A program made the translations under genes and the position numbers. DNA of 55,676 nt from Kiritimatiellia bacterium (lineage in GTDB: Bacteria; Verrucomicrobiota; Kiritimatiellia; CAIQIC01; JAGNIJ01): contig JAGNIJ010000028.1 in NCBI GenBank assembly GCA_018001225.1, positions 1 to 55,676 of the forward strand. The letters are read 5' to 3'. Shown in pieces: positions 43,160 through 51,791 of the stretch (positions within the stretch are counted from its first letter, which is position 1; the number at the start of each line of letters is the position of its first letter). The notes beneath the pieces are model-generated. The model was not told the origin of the DNA and did not search any database. It saw nothing but the letters and a program-made list of their open reading frames with translations.

Positions 43160-43810
43160 TCACGCCGCGGGAGGCTGAAGCCCCAGCCGGTATACAAACA
43201 GGCCGCCCAGACCGACCAGCACGAGCCCGCAAAGCGTGATCAGGATTCGGTAGACCCGCGGCGGACATAAGCGCCGCCCGGAGGCCACGGCGGCGGCGAC
43301 GAGGCTGTACCAGGCCAGGTCGGAAAGAATGTGGCCCGAGTAGAAGGCCGCAAGACCGGGCAGCCCGTCCTGCAGCGCCAGGGACGCGAGGTTCAGCCCT
43401 ATCGTCGCCCACCAGATGGCCCAGTAGGGGTTGGAGAGGGAGGTCAGGATACCGGCCAGCATCGGGCCACGCACCGCGGCCTTCGGGTCCGGCCGGGTGG
43501 CCAGCGCGACCCGCACCGCCGATTCTGCCGTCCAGGCCATGTGCGCTCCCATGGCGATCAGCAGCCCGCCGCCGACCAGCCCGAGAACCCGCGTGACCGC
43601 CGGGATCGTGATCCACCGGCCCAGGCCCAGCACGACGCCCGTCAGCACCAGCACCTCGAGCAACGCGTGGCCCGCCACGATGAGCGGGCCGGCGCGGAAC
43701 CCGCGCTTGAGCGATTCGCTGATGGTCGCCGTGAGGACGGGCCCGGGCATCATCGCGCCGGACAGCGTGATGACGAAGGTGCTCCAGAAAAGAAAAAGAT
43801 ACGGGCTCAT
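43160..43810 (-). CDS. LysE/RhtB-family transporter
   Basis: The 216-residue inner-membrane protein has the N-terminal signature (FVITLSGAMMPGPVLTATISESLKRG) and about six helices (1-28, 40-64, 68-92, 112-137, 147-170, 183-205) of the LysE/RhtB amino-acid and metabolite exporter family. NPYWAIWW matches the conserved NPK/NPY region after helix 3. Substrate unknown. It starts 1 bp after the end of the HAD gene and is probably the last gene of the rpsB-tsf-HAD transcript. Confidence 0.88.
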   Translation of the reverse strand: MSPYLFLFWSTFVITLSGAMMPGPVLTATISESLKRGFRAGPLIVAGHALLEVLVLTGVVLGLGRWITIPAVTRVLGLVGGGLLIAMGAHMAWTAESAVRVALATRPDPKAAVRGPMLAGILTSLSNPYWAIWWATIGLNLASLALQDGLPGLAAFYSGHILSDLAWYSLVAAAVASGRRLCPPRVYRILITLCGLVLVGLGGLFVYRLGLQPPAA

Positions 43811-43811
43811 G

Positions 43812-44495
43812 TCAGGCGGACGCCGGGTGGAACCAGGCCAGCGGATCGGGCGAGGCCAGGTCCTCGAAAGAGCGGATCAGCCGATCCGCGCGCTTCAACG
43901 ATTCGGAGGGATTGGTGGTGAGAATACCGATCGCGCGCATGCCCGCCGCCCGCGCGGCCTCGATGCCCGCGGGGGCGTCCTCGAACACCACGCAGGCCCC
44001 GGGCGCGCATCCGATCCGCCGCGCGGCCTCAAGGAAGATGTCCGGGGCGGGCTTCCCGTGTTGGACGTCGTCGCCGGTCACGATGGCCCGGAAGAACGGG
44101 CGGAAGCCCAGCGCGTCGATGCAGGCCTCGATGTTGCCGCGGAGCGCCGAAGAGCCGATCGCGCAGGGGATGCCCCGGCCGGCCAGGCCTTCGAGCAGCC
44201 GGCGCAGGCCGGGCTGCGGCGCCTGCCCCTTTTCGCGCACGAGGCGCAGGTATACGGCTTCCTTCTCCAGCGCCAGCCGCTTCACGTCCTGCGGGTCGGC
44301 CGCCCAGCGGAGCATGTCGGTGATCACAAACTCGGTCTTGACCCCGAGGCTGCCGATGCGCGCGCGCAGGCCGTCCGGCAGGACGGCGCCCCGCGCGTCG
44401 GCCATGCGCTCCCAGCTCAAGGCGTGGAGCCCCGCGGAATCCACCACCACGCCGTCCCAGTCGAAGATGACCCCCGATGGAGCCGGTCCGCTCAA
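43812..44495 (-). CDS. HAD-superfamily hydrolase, beta-phosphoglucomutase-like
   Basis: Starting from the TTG at 44495, which overlaps the tsf stop codon by four bases, the product is 227 residues. The nucleophile motif is FDWDGVVVDS (residues 9-18), followed by a helical cap, the serine motif (AIGSSALRGNIEA), the lysine motif (HGKPAPDIFLEAA) and the acidic motif (VFEDAPAGIEAARAAG). This is the HAD-IA subgroup of phosphoglycolate phosphatase and beta-phosphoglucomutase-like enzymes. The substrate cannot be fixed. No ATG is available; the frame upstream is open but antisense-like, so TTG with translational coupling to tsf is the best start. Confidence 0.85.
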   Translation of the reverse strand: MSGPAPSGVIFDWDGVVVDSAGLHALSWERMADARGAVLPDGLRARIGSLGVKTEFVITDMLRWAADPQDVKRLALEKEAVYLRLVREKGQAPQPGLRRLLEGLAGRGIPCAIGSSALRGNIEACIDALGFRPFFRAIVTGDDVQHGKPAPDIFLEAARRIGCAPGACVVFEDAPAGIEAARAAGMRAIGILTTNPSESLKRADRLIRSFEDLASPDPLAWFHPASA

Positions 44496-45334
44496 ATCTG
44501 CTCGCCCACCTGGTACCGGGCGAAGCGGCGGATCGTCAGCGTGTCGCCGATCTCCTTGCCCTTGGCGGCCAGCAATTCGGTGATGGAAATGTCGGGATCT
44601 TTCACGAAGCCCTGTTCCACCAGGCACACCTGGCCGTAGAACTTCTCCAGCTTGCCCGTCACGATCTTCTGCACGATCTGCGGCGGCTTGTTCTCCACCT
44701 GCTTGGCGTAGATGTCGGACTCCGCCTTGACCACCTCGGCCGGCACGTCCTGCCGCACCAGGTAGTGCGGCTGGCAGGCGGCGATGTGCAGCGTGACGTC
44801 CTTGACCATCTCGCGGAAGGCCTCGTTCTTCTCCGTCGCGTCGGTCCCGCAGCCGACCTCGACCAGCACGCCGACCTTGCCGCCCAGGTGGATATAGCTG
44901 GCCACGATGCCGGGCTGCTTCACCTCGAACCGGACGCTCCGGCGGACCAGCATGTTTTCGCCGATCTCCGTGATCTTGGCCGTCAGGACATCTTTCATGG
45001 CCTCGGCCAGATCGCCCTGCACCGTCAGCGCTTTCTCCGCTACCGAGCGGAGAAAGGCCTGGAACGACTCGTTGCGTGCGACGAAGTCCGTCTCGCAATT
45101 CACCTCGACCATCGCGCCGAGTTTCCCGCCCTGGCGGATCTCGGCGGCCACCTGCCCTTCCTTGGCGGTCCGCGAGGCTTTCTTGCCGGCGATCGCTAGA
45201 CCCCGTTCGCGCAGGATGCGGACGGCCTCCTGCTTGTTGCCGCCGGCTTCGACGAGTGCCTTCTTGCACTCCATCATTCCGACATTGGTTTCCTCGCGCA
45301 GTTCCTTGACCAGCGCCGCACTGATTTCGACCAT
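44492..45334 (-). CDS. tsf: Translation elongation factor Ts
   Basis: The 280-residue product has the EF-Ts N-terminal UBA-like domain and core: LVKELREETNVGMMECKKAL, the EF-Tu-contacting VNCETDFVARNESF (TDFV motif) and VRFEVKQPG. It exchanges GDP for GTP on EF-Tu. The start at 45334 has AAGGAG upstream. It follows rpsB by 28 bp on the same strand, the conserved rpsB-tsf order, and overlaps the HAD gene. Confidence 0.97.
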   Translation of the reverse strand: MVEISAALVKELREETNVGMMECKKALVEAGGNKQEAVRILRERGLAIAGKKASRTAKEGQVAAEIRQGGKLGAMVEVNCETDFVARNESFQAFLRSVAEKALTVQGDLAEAMKDVLTAKITEIGENMLVRRSVRFEVKQPGIVASYIHLGGKVGVLVEVGCGTDATEKNEAFREMVKDVTLHIAACQPHYLVRQDVPAEVVKAESDIYAKQVENKPPQIVQKIVTGKLEKFYGQVCLVEQGFVKDPDISITELLAAKGKEIGDTLTIRRFARYQVGEQI

Positions 45335-45362
45335 GGTAAGCTCCTTTTTTGTCGATTCCTGA

Positions 45363-46313
45363 TTATGCCGAAGGCGCGGCGTCGTCGGCCGGCGGCTCGG
45401 GTGCCGGGGCGCTCTCCGGGGCCGCCGGGGCGGCGGCCCCGCCCGCGTCCGCTTCCGCCTTCGCCTTGGCGGCCGCGAGATCGGCCTTCGCCTTCTTCGC
45501 GAGGCGCTCGCGGGCCTTCCGCTCTTCCTCCGCGGCCTTGGCCCGCGCGGCCACCTCGGCCTCGGCGATGGCCTTCTTGCGGGCCTCCTCCGCGGCCAGC
45601 TTCGCGCCCTCGTTGATCGCGCGCTGGATGGTGCTGCCGACCAGGTCCACAACGAGCCGGATGGCCCGGATCGCGTCGTCGTTGCCCGGGATCGGGTAGC
45701 TGATCGGGTCCGGATCCACGTTGGTGTCCACCAGAGCGATGACCGGGATGTTCAGGCGCACGGCCTCGGCCACGGCGATGGCCTCGCGGCAGATGTCGAC
45801 CACGAAAACGGCGCCGGGCAGCTCCTGCATGTCCCGGATGCCGTTCAGGTTGTAGTGCAGCTTCTCCAGCTCCCGCTTGATGCGCGCCACTTCCTTCTTC
45901 GGCATCTTGTCGAGCGTGCCGTCCTGCTCCATCTTCTCGATCTCGCTCATGCGGCCGACGCTCTTGCGGATGGTCAGTAGGTTGGTCAGCGTGCCACCGA
46001 GCCACCGGTTGACCACGAACGGCTGCTTGAACTTCTCCGCCATCTCCTTCAGCGGGTCCTGGGCCTGCTTCTTGGTGCCCACGAACAGCACCGAGCGGCC
46101 CCGGATGACCGTGTCGTAGATGAACTGCCGCGCCTCCATCAGCAGAGGCACGGTCTTCGCGAGATCGAGGATATAGATCCCGTTGCGCTCTCCGAAGATG
46201 AACCGCTTCATCTTGGGATTCCAGCGCTTGGTTTGATGACCGAAATGCAGACCCGCTTCGAGCAGATCCTGAACGTTGACGTCCGAACGGACTACACCTG
46301 TAGCTGCGACCAC
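45363..46313 (-). CDS. rpsB: 30S ribosomal protein S2 with an Ala/Lys/Glu-rich C-terminal extension
   Basis: The core of about 245 residues is typical S2: [72 protein letters not shown]. It is followed by a tail of about 65-70 residues, first a charged predicted helix ([18 protein letters not shown]) and then an Ala/Pro/Glu stretch. This makes 316 residues, against 240-260 in many bacteria. The start is a GTG at 46313 with GGAGG five bases upstream. It heads the operon with tsf, the HAD gene and lysE, and its leader carries two strong hairpins. Confidence 0.96.
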   Translation of the reverse strand: MVAATGVVRSDVNVQDLLEAGLHFGHQTKRWNPKMKRFIFGERNGIYILDLAKTVPLLMEARQFIYDTVIRGRSVLFVGTKKQAQDPLKEMAEKFKQPFVVNRWLGGTLTNLLTIRKSVGRMSEIEKMEQDGTLDKMPKKEVARIKRELEKLHYNLNGIRDMQELPGAVFVVDICREAIAVAEAVRLNIPVIALVDTNVDPDPISYPIPGNDDAIRAIRLVVDLVGSTIQRAINEGAKLAAEEARKKAIAEAEVAARAKAAEEERKARERLAKKAKADLAAAKAKAEADAGGAAAPAAPESAPAPEPPADDAAPSA

Positions 46314-46331
46314 GACGGCCTCCGTCTGTTG

Positions 46332-46381
46332 CCCCGGCTAAGCCGGGGAATCCGCTTTGGCCCCGGGCGGAGAACCCGGGG
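46332..46381 (-). ncRNA. rpsB leader with two hairpins, possible S2 autoregulatory element
   Basis: CCCCGGC/GCCGGGG with loop TAA (46332-46348) and CCCCGGG/CCCGGGG (46361-46381), each a perfect 7-bp stem, sit 19 nt upstream of the GTG start within the expected leader. S2 autoregulates rpsB leaders in several bacterial groups; that role here is inferred. Confidence 0.45.
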
Positions 46382-46420
46382 CGCTCGCTTCCGTCCCGCA
46401 CACGCAGGACTAGGGCGCGG

Positions 46421-46448
46421 ACTATACCACGGCCGGCCGGCCGCGCAA
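46421..46448 (-). promoter_or_regulatory. Probable sigma-70 promoter of rpsB
   Basis: On the minus strand TATAGT (46426-46421) follows TTGCGC (46448-46443) at 16 bp. Transcription would start near 46414, giving a leader of about 100 nt that includes both hairpins. Confidence 0.5.
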
Positions 46449-46512
46449 GGGCTTTTTCAGAATTCCGCGACCGCGCCTGGATCTTGAGCGAGGGATAAGG
46501 TCAGGAGAGTGA

Positions 46513-46531
46513 CACGGCCGTCCCGGCCGTG
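46513..46531 (-). terminator. Hairpin after the TPR gene
   Basis: A perfect 8-bp stem CACGGCCG/CGGCCGTG with a 3-nt loop, about 60 bp after the minus-strand stop of the TPR gene. No T-run. Confidence 0.4.
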
Positions 46532-46589
46532 AACGGAACGGGCGAGACCTCCGCACCCGATCAGGTCGGCCCGGGCGCCGGGGGCCAAG

Positions 46590-48029
46590 CTAATCCGGCA
46601 TGTCCGGACGGTCTTCTTCGGCGGACGATTCCTCGTCCGGCGAGTGGGAAGGTTCATCGGAACCCCCGGCCTCGTCCAGTCGGGCCTGGAGCGCGGCGGC
46701 GAGGCCGGTCAGACCGAGCCGCCTATAGATTTCGAGCAGTTCCCGGGCCTCGCCGGGCGTAGCCCCGCCGGCGATTTTCTTCTCCAGTTCTTTTCTCCGC
46801 TGGGTCAGCTGTTGAGTGTTGCGAATCTGGTTCAAGAACGAACGGGCGTGCTCGTTGGCGGGATCGTGCTCCGCGAGGCCTTGGATCAGGGAGGCCGCCT
46901 CGTCGAAACGTCCCGCCTGCATGAGGCTGTCGGCATGGCGGAAGCAGGCCTCCGGCGAGTACGGGTCGAGTGCGAGGGCCTGCCGGAAGGCGTAATCGGC
47001 CTCCGCGGCCAGGCGGCGCGCCTGGTAGAGCCCCGCGATGGCGGCGCGCAGCTTGGAAAACGTCCGCCGCGCCGTCGCGTTCCCGGGGAAGGCGGGATGA
47101 TTCATCAGCCGGCTTGTCAGGTCATCCCAGTACGCCCGGTCCTTTGCGATGATCTCCGGCGTCAGTTCGGCCGGTTCGGCGTTGAGCTTCATGATCAGCC
47201 CCCGCGGCTCGAGGTGCGGGTACATCCAGGGGATGACGTAGCTCTCCTCGAGATAGAAATCGCGGGCGTCCTTGTTGCGGTCGAAAATCATCCGCGAGAT
47301 GATCCCGTTGATCATCATGACGCCCTGGACCCCGACCACGGACACGCGCCCATCCTCGATGCTCACCTCCGCGCCGGCCGGGATGCGGCCGGCCTGGATA
47401 TCCTCGACGTACTGTTGAAAGGCCCCGTTGCAGTCCTCCGGGGAGGGAATATCCAGTTCCGGGTCCGCCGTCTCGCGCAGGTAGGCCATGTACTGGGCGT
47501 CGGCGAGGGCGTTCTGGGTGATGACGTGGAACGGCCGTTCGCGGACGATGCGATAGGCCGTGATCACGAAGCGGCCCGGATCGGTGCCGCCGAAATACAC
47601 GGCCCCCTCCGGGATCGCGCGCATCATTTCCTCCGCGTACAGGTCGAGCAGGTCCGGGTCCCAGAGGGCCGCCTGCTCGAACGCGCCGGCCGCCTCCTGG
47701 GCGTACGGCCAGAGGGCGTTGTCCAGCGCGGGATCGGACCGGGAATGCTCATACTGGCCGATCCGGGCCTTGATCCGCTCGAAGCGGTTCGAGGCCGACG
47801 GCCAGTCGCCCGCCTCCATGGCCGCCAGGAGCTCTTCGTATTCGCTCGGCACGGCGAGCCCCTGTTGTTCCGCCACGCGGAGCATGGCCGCCCTGCGCTC
47901 GCGAGCGAACTCCGCGATGACGCCGGTGACGGGACCCTTGCCCCGCCCCGGGACGTCCGCTCCCGCCGCCGGAGCCCACAGGGCCGCGGCCGCACCGAAT
48001 CCGATCGCGACAAGAGCCATACGCCACAT
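46590..48029 (-). CDS. Secreted or periplasmic TPR-repeat protein
   Basis: The 479-residue product has a signal peptide (about 1-24, ending AAGADV). A central region of unknown fold follows (about 90-330; ALWPYAQEAAGAFEQAALWDP, VYFGGTDPGRFVITAYRIV, ESYVIPWMYPHLEPRGLIMKL). At least two tetratricopeptide units sit near 335-410 (RLAAEADYAFRQALALDPYSPEACFRHA, GRFDEAASLIQGLAEHDPANEHA in outline), then a lysine-rich helix and an acidic Ser/Glu/Asp tail. No enzymatic motif is evident; TPRs point to protein-protein contacts. The DUF3137 genes lie upstream on the same strand with a gap of 34 bp, so they may share a transcript. Confidence 0.75.
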   Translation of the reverse strand: MWRMALVAIGFGAAAALWAPAAGADVPGRGKGPVTGVIAEFARERRAAMLRVAEQQGLAVPSEYEELLAAMEAGDWPSASNRFERIKARIGQYEHSRSDPALDNALWPYAQEAAGAFEQAALWDPDLLDLYAEEMMRAIPEGAVYFGGTDPGRFVITAYRIVRERPFHVITQNALADAQYMAYLRETADPELDIPSPEDCNGAFQQYVEDIQAGRIPAGAEVSIEDGRVSVVGVQGVMMINGIISRMIFDRNKDARDFYLEESYVIPWMYPHLEPRGLIMKLNAEPAELTPEIIAKDRAYWDDLTSRLMNHPAFPGNATARRTFSKLRAAIAGLYQARRLAAEADYAFRQALALDPYSPEACFRHADSLMQAGRFDEAASLIQGLAEHDPANEHARSFLNQIRNTQQLTQRRKELEKKIAGGATPGEARELLEIYRRLGLTGLAAALQARLDEAGGSDEPSHSPDEESSAEEDRPDMPD

Positions 48030-48063
48030 GCTGGCCTCCTTCCGTTGTGTTCCCCCGGCGCTG

Positions 48064-48903
48064 TCACGCGCCGGCCCGCTCCCCCCAGATCCGCGTGTTG
48101 AGATTCAGATCCTCGACGATCCCGATGACGAGTTGCAGGTCCTCGAAGTAGCCGCGGATCTCGTCGTAGTCGATCAGCGACCGCCAGACGCGCGGCTCAA
48201 AGAGGTCGTGGTCGAACGAAAGGGCCGCGTACAGGTTGGAGTCCACGAAGGCGAGCCGGAGTTCGCGCCGGGATTTTTCCTGGAACGCCTTCAAGCGCTC
48301 CATGAGGCTTGTCGAAAGGACATAGCGGGCCGTGACCTGGTCCGAACCGTACACGGCGAACTGCCTCTCGAATTCCGGGTCCTCGAGCTTGACCAGTTCT
48401 CCGTACCGGCTGCTTCCGAACTGCAAGGCCGCGCCGAAATCGCCGAACAGCCGTTCCAGCGTGTCCGGCAACACGTAGGTGCGCCCCTGGAACGTCTTGT
48501 TGAACTCGCATACGAAAAACAGGCCGCGGAAGATCGTGTGCCATGTTTCGCGCGTTCCGCCCTTGGACGTGCGGTCCCGGGTCTTGTATTGCGTGTGGAG
48601 CTCGGAGAAGAACATCGGCGTCCGGCCCAGTTGGCCCTGCACAAAATCGTCGCCCCGGTACCGGTCCCACTTTCGCGGAAACAGGCCGCTCTCCGCGTAC
48701 ACGGGCTCGGTCACGCGGGACGCCGGCTCGTACTTCAACCCGGGCTCGATGAATTCGATGATCTTCCCGACAACCGTGTTCTTGTAGCGGGCGATGTACT
48801 CCCGGGATTTCCGCTCCGTCCACGCATAGACGGCAAACCAGCCGCCGAACAGCGCGATGGCGCAGAGTCCGATAAGGATGACAGGGAGAAGATCGGGTTT
48901 CAT
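48064..48903 (-). CDS. DUF3137 protein, C-terminal part of a split gene
   Basis: The 279-residue product begins with one membrane helix (about 6-28) and continues as the DUF3137 domain (about 40-275; IIEFIEPGLKYEPASRV, FFSELHTQYKTRDR, FRGLFFVCEFNKTFQGRTYVLPD in outline). The function of DUF3137 is unknown; members are membrane proteins, often near lemA. Full-length members carry an extra N-terminal coiled segment and a first membrane helix. Those parts are encoded by the small gene just upstream (48911-49078), 7 bp away in another frame. No Shine-Dalgarno sequence precedes the ATG, so translation probably depends on coupling. Confidence 0.75.
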   Translation of the reverse strand: MKPDLLPVILIGLCAIALFGGWFAVYAWTERKSREYIARYKNTVVGKIIEFIEPGLKYEPASRVTEPVYAESGLFPRKWDRYRGDDFVQGQLGRTPMFFSELHTQYKTRDRTSKGGTRETWHTIFRGLFFVCEFNKTFQGRTYVLPDTLERLFGDFGAALQFGSSRYGELVKLEDPEFERQFAVYGSDQVTARYVLSTSLMERLKAFQEKSRRELRLAFVDSNLYAALSFDHDLFEPRVWRSLIDYDEIRGYFEDLQLVIGIVEDLNLNTRIWGERAGA

Positions 48904-48910
48904 GGCGGGA

Positions 48911-49078
48911 TTATTCCAGCAGTCCGCCGACGGCCAGGACCAGGACGATCAGCCCGGCCGTCACCAGCCAGAAGATCATTACGCGGTTCCGAACGGCCTT
49001 GCGTTCCTCGTCGATCTTCTCCAGGTCGGGCAGGATCGTGCTCTGGTAAAACGCCTTGAATTCCTCGATGGATTTCAT
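48911..49078 (-). CDS. Small membrane protein, N-terminal part of a split DUF3137 protein
   Basis: This 55-residue product consists of an amphipathic segment (SIEEFKAFYQSTILPDLEKI) and one membrane helix (about 32-53). The pattern matches the start of full-length DUF3137 proteins, whose remainder lies immediately downstream in a different frame. Either the family has undergone gene fission with the two products pairing in the membrane, or a frameshift broke the gene recently. There are no further clues to function. Confidence 0.65.
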   Translation of the reverse strand: MKSIEEFKAFYQSTILPDLEKIDEERKAVRNRVMIFWLVTAGLIVLVLAVGGLLE

Positions 49079-49144
49079 GATGGGCCCGCCGGGATGCAGA
49101 CGACCGGAATGCCTGTAATCCAACCCATACGTTCCTCCCCGCGC

Positions 49145-49166
49145 AAAAATCGCCGTCGGCCGGCGA
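49145..49166 (-). terminator. Rho-independent terminator of the DUF3943 gene
   Basis: On the minus strand, stem TCGCCG/CGGCGA with a 5-nt loop is followed directly by TTTTT, about 45 bp after the stop codon at 49213. This is the best intrinsic terminator in the window. Confidence 0.7.
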
Positions 49167-49212
49167 TGGAACGAAGGATAGGGCGGCGCCGGGGCCCGGG
49201 CAACCGAAATGT

Positions 49213-49881
49213 TCAGAACGCGTGCTTCCAGTTGAAATACAACCGCGCCCGCCCGTCCGGGTAGCCCCCGAGCGAGATGTCCAGCGGGTCGAGCAGGCTG
49301 ATCCAGAACCGGGGGGCGGCCACGCGGGAGGGGTCGCGCCGGATCCATTCCTTCAGCCGGTACCGCGCCTCGCCGAGCAGCGCCCCGCCCAGCGGCGTGA
49401 CCAGCAGGTCCACGGCGGACGGCTGCTGGACCATGTTCTCGGGGATGTACTCGTAGAACGCCGACAGCGCCGCGCTGTAGGCCAACGAGCCCCACAGGTC
49501 CCAGCCGCGGTTCCGCGCCACGAGGTAGTACTCCGCCCCGGCCAGCGGGTGAAGCACGTAGTCGAACACCGGGTCGTCCTTGTCCCACACCGGCGGCTGC
49601 GTGAACCCGTCCTCGAAATCGTGATCGGGATCCCGCCAATCCGGATTGTGCCGGTGAGCGGCAATGATGGGAAAGGAGACCAGCATGAATCCCGCGGTCA
49701 TCCAGCCCAGGCTGGTCCGCCGGGCCGGTTCGGCGTGGATGGCCTGCCCGGACGCGGCCTTGCCGCGGGCCGGCCACGAAAGCGCGATCAGCAGCAGCAC
49801 GGCAGGCGCGTGCCGGGAAAGAAACCGGGTCAGGACGGGGAGGATCTGGCAGAAGCGGCGCACGCGAAAAACGTAGGCCAA
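49213..49881 (-). CDS. DUF3943-like membrane or outer-membrane protein
   Basis: The 222-residue product has a long N-terminal signal or anchor region (about 1-43), a second helix (about 58-74) and a conserved core HPLAGAEYYLVARNRGWDLW, FYEYIPENMVQQPSAVDLLV, TPLGGALLGE that matches DUF3943. Related proteins resemble small envelope or lipid-associated proteins. The C-terminus (YPDGRARLYFNWKHAF) ends in an aromatic residue, as outer-membrane beta proteins often do. Function unknown. It is divergent from the glycosyltransferase gene. Confidence 0.65.
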   Translation of the reverse strand: MAYVFRVRRFCQILPVLTRFLSRHAPAVLLLIALSWPARGKAASGQAIHAEPARRTSLGWMTAGFMLVSFPIIAAHRHNPDWRDPDHDFEDGFTQPPVWDKDDPVFDYVLHPLAGAEYYLVARNRGWDLWGSLAYSAALSAFYEYIPENMVQQPSAVDLLVTPLGGALLGEARYRLKEWIRRDPSRVAAPRFWISLLDPLDISLGGYPDGRARLYFNWKHAF

Positions 49882-49956
49882 AAGAAAGCCGGCGTCAATG
49901 TGGCGGCCGTAAACCGACTCGACGCCGTCGCATTCTGTTGCTATGAGGAAACAGCA

Positions 49957-50013
49957 ATGAACGAACGGAAAAGCCAGTCGGCGGCCCGGCCGGCGCGGGA
50001 GCGCCCGGCATGA
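49957..50013 (+). CDS. Possible 18-residue leader peptide coupled to the glycosyltransferase gene
   Basis: ATG at 49957 follows a strong GAGGAA ribosome site with ideal spacing and encodes 18 basic residues (MNERKSQSAARPARERPA). Its TGA overlaps the ATG of the glycosyltransferase. It is either a coupling or leader ORF or a fortuitous frame; only context supports it. Confidence 0.35.
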   Translation: MNERKSQSAARPARERPA

Positions 50014-51494
50014 AATATCCCCGTCGCCTGGCTATTGCTCATTTTCACCTGCGTCCCGGCGGCGTCACCCGCGTGATCGGGCATGCCTTGGCCGCCCTTT
50101 CGAAATCGGGGGCGCGGGTGGTCGTGCTGGCCGGGCCGTCCGAGCATCGCGACGTGCCGGAGGGGTCATGCGTCCGCGAGGTGGACGGGCTCGGATACGC
50201 CGAGGATCTCGCCGGCTCGGACTTGGCGGCCGAAGGGCTGGCCGACCGTTTGAAGGATGCCGCACGCAAGGCCTTGGGCGGGCCGCCCGATCTCTGGCAT
50301 TTCCATAATCATTCCCTGGGAAAAAGCGGCGCAGTGCCGCTGGTCATCGAGCGGCTCGCTGCTGAAGGCCAGCGCTTGCTCCTGCAAATCCATGATTTTC
50401 CGGAAGACGGGCGCCCCGCCAACTACCGTAGCCTGCTGGAGCACGTGGGCGAAAGGCGCGCGTCCCTGCTGGGGCGGCGCCTTTATCCGCAGGCCCTCCA
50501 TATACATTATGCCACGCTGAATACGCGCGATCTGGCGTTTCTTCGCGCGGCGGGCGTGGCCCCGGAGCGTCTGCACTTCCTGCCTAACCCGGTGGATTTG
50601 CGGGACGGCGTCGCCGGGAACATGTGCCCGCTCGCGTCCCCCGCGAAGGCAGGGCTGTTTCTCTATCCCACGCGCGCAATTCGGCGGAAGAACATCGGAG
50701 AATTTCTCCTTTGGGCGGCCGTGGGCCGCAAGAACGATCGCTTTGCCATTACCCTCGCGCCCACAAGTGCAGGCGATCGCCTCATCTACGACCGGTGGAT
50801 CGCTTTCGCGCGCGAGTTGATGTTGCCCATGGAGTTCGAAGTAGGCCGTGACGGGACCGCCTCTTTCCCTCAATTGCTGGCCCGGGCAACCGCCGTGGTC
50901 ACCACCAGCGTGGCCGAGGGCTTTGGCCTGGCCTTTCTCGAACCGTGGCTGGCGGGCCGCCCCCTGCTGGGTCGTGATTTGCCGGAAATGACCAGCGACT
51001 TCAAGAACGAGGGGCTGGATCTGTCCGGCCTCTATGCCCGCTTGCTTGTTCCCCTGGAGTGGGTCGATCCTGTGGCCTTGCGGAACTCCATCGAGGAGGC
51101 TTGGCCGGCCCTCCTGGCTGCCTACGGCCGGTCGCCTCGCCGCGGCGACGTGGACAAGGCCTTTGCCGCCGCTTGTGAAAGGGACCGGGTGGATTTCGGC
51201 CGGCTGGATGAAGCATTGCAGGAAAAAGTCATCCGTCGCGTCAGGATGGGGAAGAAAACGATAAGGGAGCTTTCCCCTTCCCTCCTTTCATCCGGCCGGG
51301 AGCCTGCGCCCGTGGTCGAAAAGAACCGGCGCCTGACGGAACAACTCTTCAATTTGGATCAATACGGGCAACGCCTGCTCGAAATATACAACCATGTCCT
51401 TGAAAGTGAACCGGGCCCGACGGAGCCCATGAATCCCGACAAGCTTCTCGATATGTTCCTGGCGCCGGATCGGTTCTATCTGCTCCGGACGTGA
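50010..51494 (+). CDS. Glycosyltransferase, GT4-like (GT-B fold)
   Basis: The 494-residue product has a GT-B arrangement: an N-terminal Rossmann half with a glycine-rich loop (IAHFHLRPGGVTRVIGHAL), a linker (LHFLPNPVDL), and a C-terminal nucleotide-sugar half with the EX7E motif as EGFGLAFLE (about 310-318). A C-terminal helical extension (about 420-494) is outside the usual fold. Donor and acceptor are unknown; no sugar-pathway genes are adjacent. The start is an ATG with GGGAG upstream, overlapping a possible leader ORF. It is cytoplasmic or membrane-peripheral, with no membrane helix. Confidence 0.85.
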   Translation: MKYPRRLAIAHFHLRPGGVTRVIGHALAALSKSGARVVVLAGPSEHRDVPEGSCVREVDGLGYAEDLAGSDLAAEGLADRLKDAARKALGGPPDLWHFHNHSLGKSGAVPLVIERLAAEGQRLLLQIHDFPEDGRPANYRSLLEHVGERRASLLGRRLYPQALHIHYATLNTRDLAFLRAAGVAPERLHFLPNPVDLRDGVAGNMCPLASPAKAGLFLYPTRAIRRKNIGEFLLWAAVGRKNDRFAITLAPTSAGDRLIYDRWIAFARELMLPMEFEVGRDGTASFPQLLARATAVVTTSVAEGFGLAFLEPWLAGRPLLGRDLPEMTSDFKNEGLDLSGLYARLLVPLEWVDPVALRNSIEEAWPALLAAYGRSPRRGDVDKAFAAACERDRVDFGRLDEALQEKVIRRVRMGKKTIRELSPSLLSSGREPAPVVEKNRRLTEQLFNLDQYGQRLLEIYNHVLESEPGPTEPMNPDKLLDMFLAPDRFYLLRT

Positions 51495-51519
51495 GGCGGG
51501 GGCCATCCCGGTTTATGGC

Positions 51520-51702
51520 GTGTGTCGCGCACATGGCTTCCCCTCCAGAATATCGTGCCGCAGGCCGGGCATCGCAGAAGGTGTTCATGCCGAAGCCAGA
51601 CACTCGGACGCATTCGGCCCCGGGAAGGCGAAGGAACTTTCCCAACTTGGTCGCCATGTGATCGAGCATAAAGCGCGGCCGGTTCTCTATAACGGAGTTC
51701 AT
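51520..51702 (-). pseudogene. Decayed Mut7-C/DUF5615-type RNase-like gene
   Basis: On the minus strand from 51702 a frame reads RPRFMLDHMATKLGKFLRL, the start of a Mut7-C (PIN-like) domain. About 30 residues later another frame reads LRCPACGTIFWRGSHV, the zinc-ribbon end of the same family. The roughly 80-90 residues normally between them are missing and the frame is broken. This is a remnant with an internal deletion, in the gap between the glycosyltransferase and macrodomain genes. Confidence 0.55.
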
Positions 51703-51791
51703 GAGGTGCCCGGCAATCCGGGGGGGCGGCCTCTCCTCTTGAAGTATACCGCAAGCTTGTCATACAAGTGAAGGTCGGGAAAGGCGACGCT

